From Nonomuraea lactucae (GTDB lineage: Bacteria; Actinomycetota; Actinomycetes; Streptosporangiales; Streptosporangiaceae), in NCBI RefSeq assembly GCF_003313395.1, contig NZ_QNFZ01000168.1, positions 1 through 46,816 of the forward strand: DNA of 46,816 nt, given 5' to 3'. Position 1 is the first letter of the stretch. Every line of letters starts with the position of its first letter. The notes below the pieces were generated by a model. That model searched no databases and was not told the DNA's origin. It saw only the letters and a list, made by a program, of their open reading frames with translations. The position numbers were made by a program, and so were the translations under genes. Below, piece by piece: positions 44,514 to 46,816 of this stretch.

Positions 44514-44903
44514 CTAGCCCCGCAGCACGCTCTCCACGGCCTGCATGACGGGCAGGTCCGCGCCCAGCCACGGCACGTCGTAGTACTCACCGGGCCCCAG
44601 CCACCGCAGCGCCAGATGCTCCTTCGCCATGGGCTCACCGGACGCCACGGCGGCCAGCCAGACGCGCAGCACGTATCCGGGGGCCAGCTCCCAGTCGCCG
44701 CCCACTCGCTCGCCCACGGAGATCTCCACCCCGAGCTCCTCGCGGCACTCCCGGACCAGCGCGTCGTGCTCGCTCTCCCCCGGATCCACCTTGCCGCCGG
44801 GGAACTCCCAGCCGCCGGCGAGCGCGGGCGGCTCCGCGCGTTGCGCGGTGAGCACTCGTTCACCGGGTGCGACGATCACCGCGGCGACCACGACCACTGT
44901 CAT
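44514..44903 (-). CDS. NUDIX hydrolase (MutT/CTP pyrophosphohydrolase-like)
   Basis: The protein is 129 residues from ATG 44903. The Nudix box is complete at residues 37-59 (G37, E43, R51, E52, E55, E56, G58). The start (VAAVIVAPGERVLTAQRA) and size fit the MutT family, which hydrolyses 8-oxo-dGTP or modified CTP to the monophosphate. Its ATG overlaps the stop of the upstream transglycosylase/NlpC gene (ATGA), so translation is coupled to an operon of exported proteins, an odd context for a nucleotide-pool enzyme. Confidence 0.92.
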   Translation of the reverse strand: MTVVVVAAVIVAPGERVLTAQRAEPPALAGGWEFPGGKVDPGESEHDALVRECREELGVEISVGERVGGDWELAPGYVLRVWLAAVASGEPMAKEHLALRWLGPGEYYDVPWLGADLPVMQAVESVLRG

Positions 44904-45994
44904 AGTGCGGCATTCTGCAGCTTCTTGAGCTGCGTCTGAACGTCGGGGTGCTGCAGCGGCCGGGTGAACCCGACGATGTTGCCCCGGCTCTCGTAGCCCG
45001 TCACCTTGATGGGACCGCACAGGCGGCACCGTGCCTCGATCATCTTCCCCTTCGACACGACCATCCCGACGTGGCCTGGGTTGTTGGGCGACGTGCCGGG
45101 ACCCGCGTTGAAGAACACGAGGTCTCCCGGCTGCTCGCTCCCCTGAGAGATCTTCACTCCGAACGGCCACTGCACGAACGTGGTGCGCGGGATCGACAGC
45201 CCCGCCGCCCGGTAGGCCGCGTAGATGATGCCCGAGCAGTCGAACGCGTCGGGCCCGGTGCCGCCCCACAGGTACGGCTTGCCGCGCTGCGCCAGCGCGT
45301 ACGCGAGGATCCTGGCGACCACGTCGCTGGGCGCGGCCTCGACCAGCGGCTCGTCGCACGCGTCGTCACCCTCAGGCGGCACCTTGACCTCCCCCGACTT
45401 GGCGTAGCGCTTGGCGATCTGCTCTACCTGATCTACGTACCACCAGGCCCGGTTGTAGACGAACAGGGCGCGCCGCACGTTCTCCGGAGCCCCGTTGCGC
45501 TTGAGCATCCTGGCGGCGCCCAGGATGGCGTCGGCCGGGTTGTAGATGTCGCCGATGCCGTCACCGTCGCCGTCTGAGGCGTAACCGTTGAACCGCGCGG
45601 ACATCTGGATCCGCGCCTTGCCGCCCCACGTGCTGATCAGGAACTGCATCGGCCCCGCCGCGCCCGCGTAGTTGGTGCCCCTCTTCACGCCCGGCAGGTC
45701 GGAGCGGCCGTGGTCGGTCTCGCGCTTGCCGACCGCGGCCAGGATGTTCCACTGGACGCCGACCTTCTCGCCGTGCTTCCTGTAGAGCTCGAGATAGTCG
45801 GCCGGGATGTCGGAGGCGGCGGTGTCCGAGGCGTCCTCCGGCTGCTCGCCGCCGCTGCAGTCGGGCGGCTCGCCGCCGTTGCCGACGAACGACGGAATCC
45901 CCGTTAAGAGCACCGGAGACACGATCACCAGCGCGAGCAGCACCGCCCCGGCCGCGCCGAGCGCCAGGGCGACGCGTGTGCGGGAAAGGTTCAC
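44900..45994 (-). CDS. Bifunctional lytic transglycosylase / NlpC-P60 (C40) peptidase
   Basis: The protein is 364 residues from ATG 45994. An N-terminal membrane anchor (about 8-31) leads to a lytic transglycosylase domain (residues 65-195; catalytic Glu92 in GKRETDHG; AGPMQFLISTWG) and an NlpC/P60 domain (222-345; Cys253 in FDCSG, His308 in PGHVGMV). It cuts both glycan strands and peptide stems of peptidoglycan. This architecture is known from Gram-positive conjugation and type IV secretion-like systems, where it opens the wall for the channel. It overlaps by ATGA both the upstream VirB8/TcpC-like gene and the downstream NUDIX gene. A TTA codon encodes Leu30. Confidence 0.92.
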   Translation of the reverse strand: MNLSRTRVALALGAAGAVLLALVIVSPVLLTGIPSFVGNGGEPPDCSGGEQPEDASDTAASDIPADYLELYRKHGEKVGVQWNILAAVGKRETDHGRSDLPGVKRGTNYAGAAGPMQFLISTWGGKARIQMSARFNGYASDGDGDGIGDIYNPADAILGAARMLKRNGAPENVRRALFVYNRAWWYVDQVEQIAKRYAKSGEVKVPPEGDDACDEPLVEAAPSDVVARILAYALAQRGKPYLWGGTGPDAFDCSGIIYAAYRAAGLSIPRTTFVQWPFGVKISQGSEQPGDLVFFNAGPGTSPNNPGHVGMVVSKGKMIEARCRLCGPIKVTGYESRGNIVGFTRPLQHPDVQTQLKKLQNAAL

Positions 45995-46623
45995 CCCTCG
46001 CTGTCCCCGTCCTGGCCCTCACCGGCGGGCTGCAGGTCGAAGACCCGCCAGTCGGTGCCCATCTGGCTCACCGTGACCGCGTAGTCGGCGGCGAGCTGCC
46101 TGCCGCCGCTCTTGGCGGCGATCTGCTGCGTGCCGGTGACGATGAAGACGACGGACGTCTTCTCGACGGACCTGATCGACTTGATCCTGGCCGTGGCCGT
46201 GGAGACGACCTCGTCGGCGCGGTTGCGCTCGACCGTGCCGGGTGAGGTGAGCGTCCTGGCCAGGACGTTGCCGAGGTCGGCCGTGGCGAACGCCTTCACC
46301 CGGTCGGCGTACGCGGCCGGGTCCTCGTCGAAGCGGAACGTTCCGTACGCGGCGGTGAACCGCTCGGCGAGGTCCGCGGCGGCGGCGAGCTGCGCCTTCG
46401 TCATCGGCAGGTAGGAGTAGATGTCGAACGGCGCGCCGCTGGCGGTGGCCAGCGGCGTGCTGCGCGCGGGTGGCGCCGTGGCGCTGCTCGTCGCGGTCGG
46501 TACGGGCTCGTCACCGGCGTCCCGGCCCGAATCGGGCCACATGGTGAGGTAGACGCCGACGGCGGCGATCACCACCACGATGGCGGCGAAGGCCAGCCCC
46601 CGCTTGTCACCCGGCTGGGCCAT
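45991..46623 (-). CDS. Membrane-anchored protein, possibly VirB8/TcpC-like conjugation component
   Basis: The protein is 210 residues from ATG 46623. A short cytoplasmic N-terminus, one transmembrane helix (about 9-28, LAFAAIVVVIAAVGVYLTMW) and a Thr/Pro/Ala linker lead to an outside domain (about 70-200) ending VTVSQMGTDWRVFDLQPAG, a pattern seen in NTF2-like VirB8/TcpC domains. That reading is supported mainly by the neighbour with transglycosylase-NlpC architecture. It overlaps that gene by ATGA. Family assignment is tentative. Confidence 0.75.
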   Translation of the reverse strand: MAQPGDKRGLAFAAIVVVIAAVGVYLTMWPDSGRDAGDEPVPTATSSATAPPARSTPLATASGAPFDIYSYLPMTKAQLAAAADLAERFTAAYGTFRFDEDPAAYADRVKAFATADLGNVLARTLTSPGTVERNRADEVVSTATARIKSIRSVEKTSVVFIVTGTQQIAAKSGGRQLAADYAVTVSQMGTDWRVFDLQPAGEGQDGDSEG

Positions 46624-46625
46624 CC

Positions 46626-46816
46626 TCAGTCCTTGTCCTGGCTGCTCGGCTTGAGCCAGAACGGCACCGGCGGCTCGTCACCGCCCGAACCACCGCCGCT
46701 CCGGCGGCTGGGCAGCCAGAGCGGGGGCGGCTCGGCGGAGCGGGACGGCGCGTCCGCGGCGCGGGAGGAGCCGCCGAACGGCCCGCTTCCCGACGAACCG
46801 CGGCTCGACCGGGAGC
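46626..46816 (-). CDS. C-terminal end of an upstream gene in the same operon (partial)
   Basis: The minus-strand frame is open from the window edge to TGA 46628-46626, ending PVPFWLKPSSQDKD. The visible 63 residues are Ser/Gly/Pro-rich, with a near-repeat (PPPLWLPS and PPVPFWLKPS). The stop is two bases before the next ATG (46623), so they are co-transcribed. The main part lies outside; no function can be given. Confidence 0.7.
   Translation of the reverse strand, partial: SRSSRGSSGSGPFGGSSRAADAPSRSAEPPPLWLPSRRSGGGSGGDEPPVPFWLKPSSQDKD

Overview
The window is high-GC, gene-dense DNA from a filamentous actinobacterium. A mycothiol biosynthesis gene (mshB), actinobacterial-style paired ABC exporters, LuxR-type STAND regulators, a perfect match to the BldD operator consensus and two succinate dehydrogenase operons all point that way. 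Overall gene style suggests Streptosporangiales (Nonomuraea-like), but that last step is inference. I see no tRNA, rRNA, CRISPR array, intact insertion sequence or replication origin.

Layout. 1-2.7 kb: the 3' part of a penicillin acylase-family gene, a frameshifted membrane-protein remnant and a small HEARH-motif membrane protein. 2.8-3.8 kb: a secreted Thr/Pro-rich repeat protein. 4-5.8 kb (minus): mshB, a small membrane protein and a flavin reductase. 5.9-10.2 kb (plus): an S9 peptidase and a short UvrA paralog. 10.3-14.8 kb (minus): two paralogous STAND ATPases, only one with a LuxR DNA-binding domain. 15.0-23.0 kb: an amide-utilisation island. 23.0-24.9 kb: an NmrA-like oxidoreductase divergent from a WYL regulator. 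24.9-28.4 kb (minus): a heterodimeric ABC exporter. 28.5-30.1 kb: a small phosphotransferase and a decayed ATPase gene. 30.1-33.5 kb (minus): sdhCAB, divergent from a coupled lysR - REC/PP2C - histidine kinase - response regulator operon (33.7-37.4 kb). 37.5-41.0 kb (plus): a second, different succinate dehydrogenase/fumarate reductase operon. 41.2-46.8 kb (minus): cell-surface Pro-rich proteins and the edge of an operon with a conjugation/type IV secretion-like transglycosylase-NlpC/P60 protein, entered from beyond the right edge.

The most interesting region is 15.0-23.0 kb. It holds an aliphatic amidase with all four AmiE catalytic residues at the Pseudomonas numbering, an AmiC-like sensor without a signal peptide, a decayed amide channel (AmiS), a divergent MarR regulator, an amidase-signature enzyme, and a single 1078-codon frame joining a PrpE-like acyl-CoA synthetase to a crotonyl-CoA carboxylase/reductase (CCR). 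I propose that short amides (propionamide, and particularly acrylamide) are hydrolysed, activated to the CoA ester and, if alpha,beta-unsaturated, reductively carboxylated directly to methylmalonyl- or ethylmalonyl-CoA. A shared 13-base motif built on CATCTGGA arms marks two probable MarR operators. A perfect Shine-Dalgarno sequence embedded at the synthetase/CCR junction means the CCR half may also be made alone.

Other regulatory signals read directly from the sequence are a LysR-type palindrome between sdhCAB and lysR, two GTGA-N6-TCACA (Crp/GlxR-like) palindromes 35 bp apart before the second sdh operon, and the BldD-like box before a surface-protein gene.
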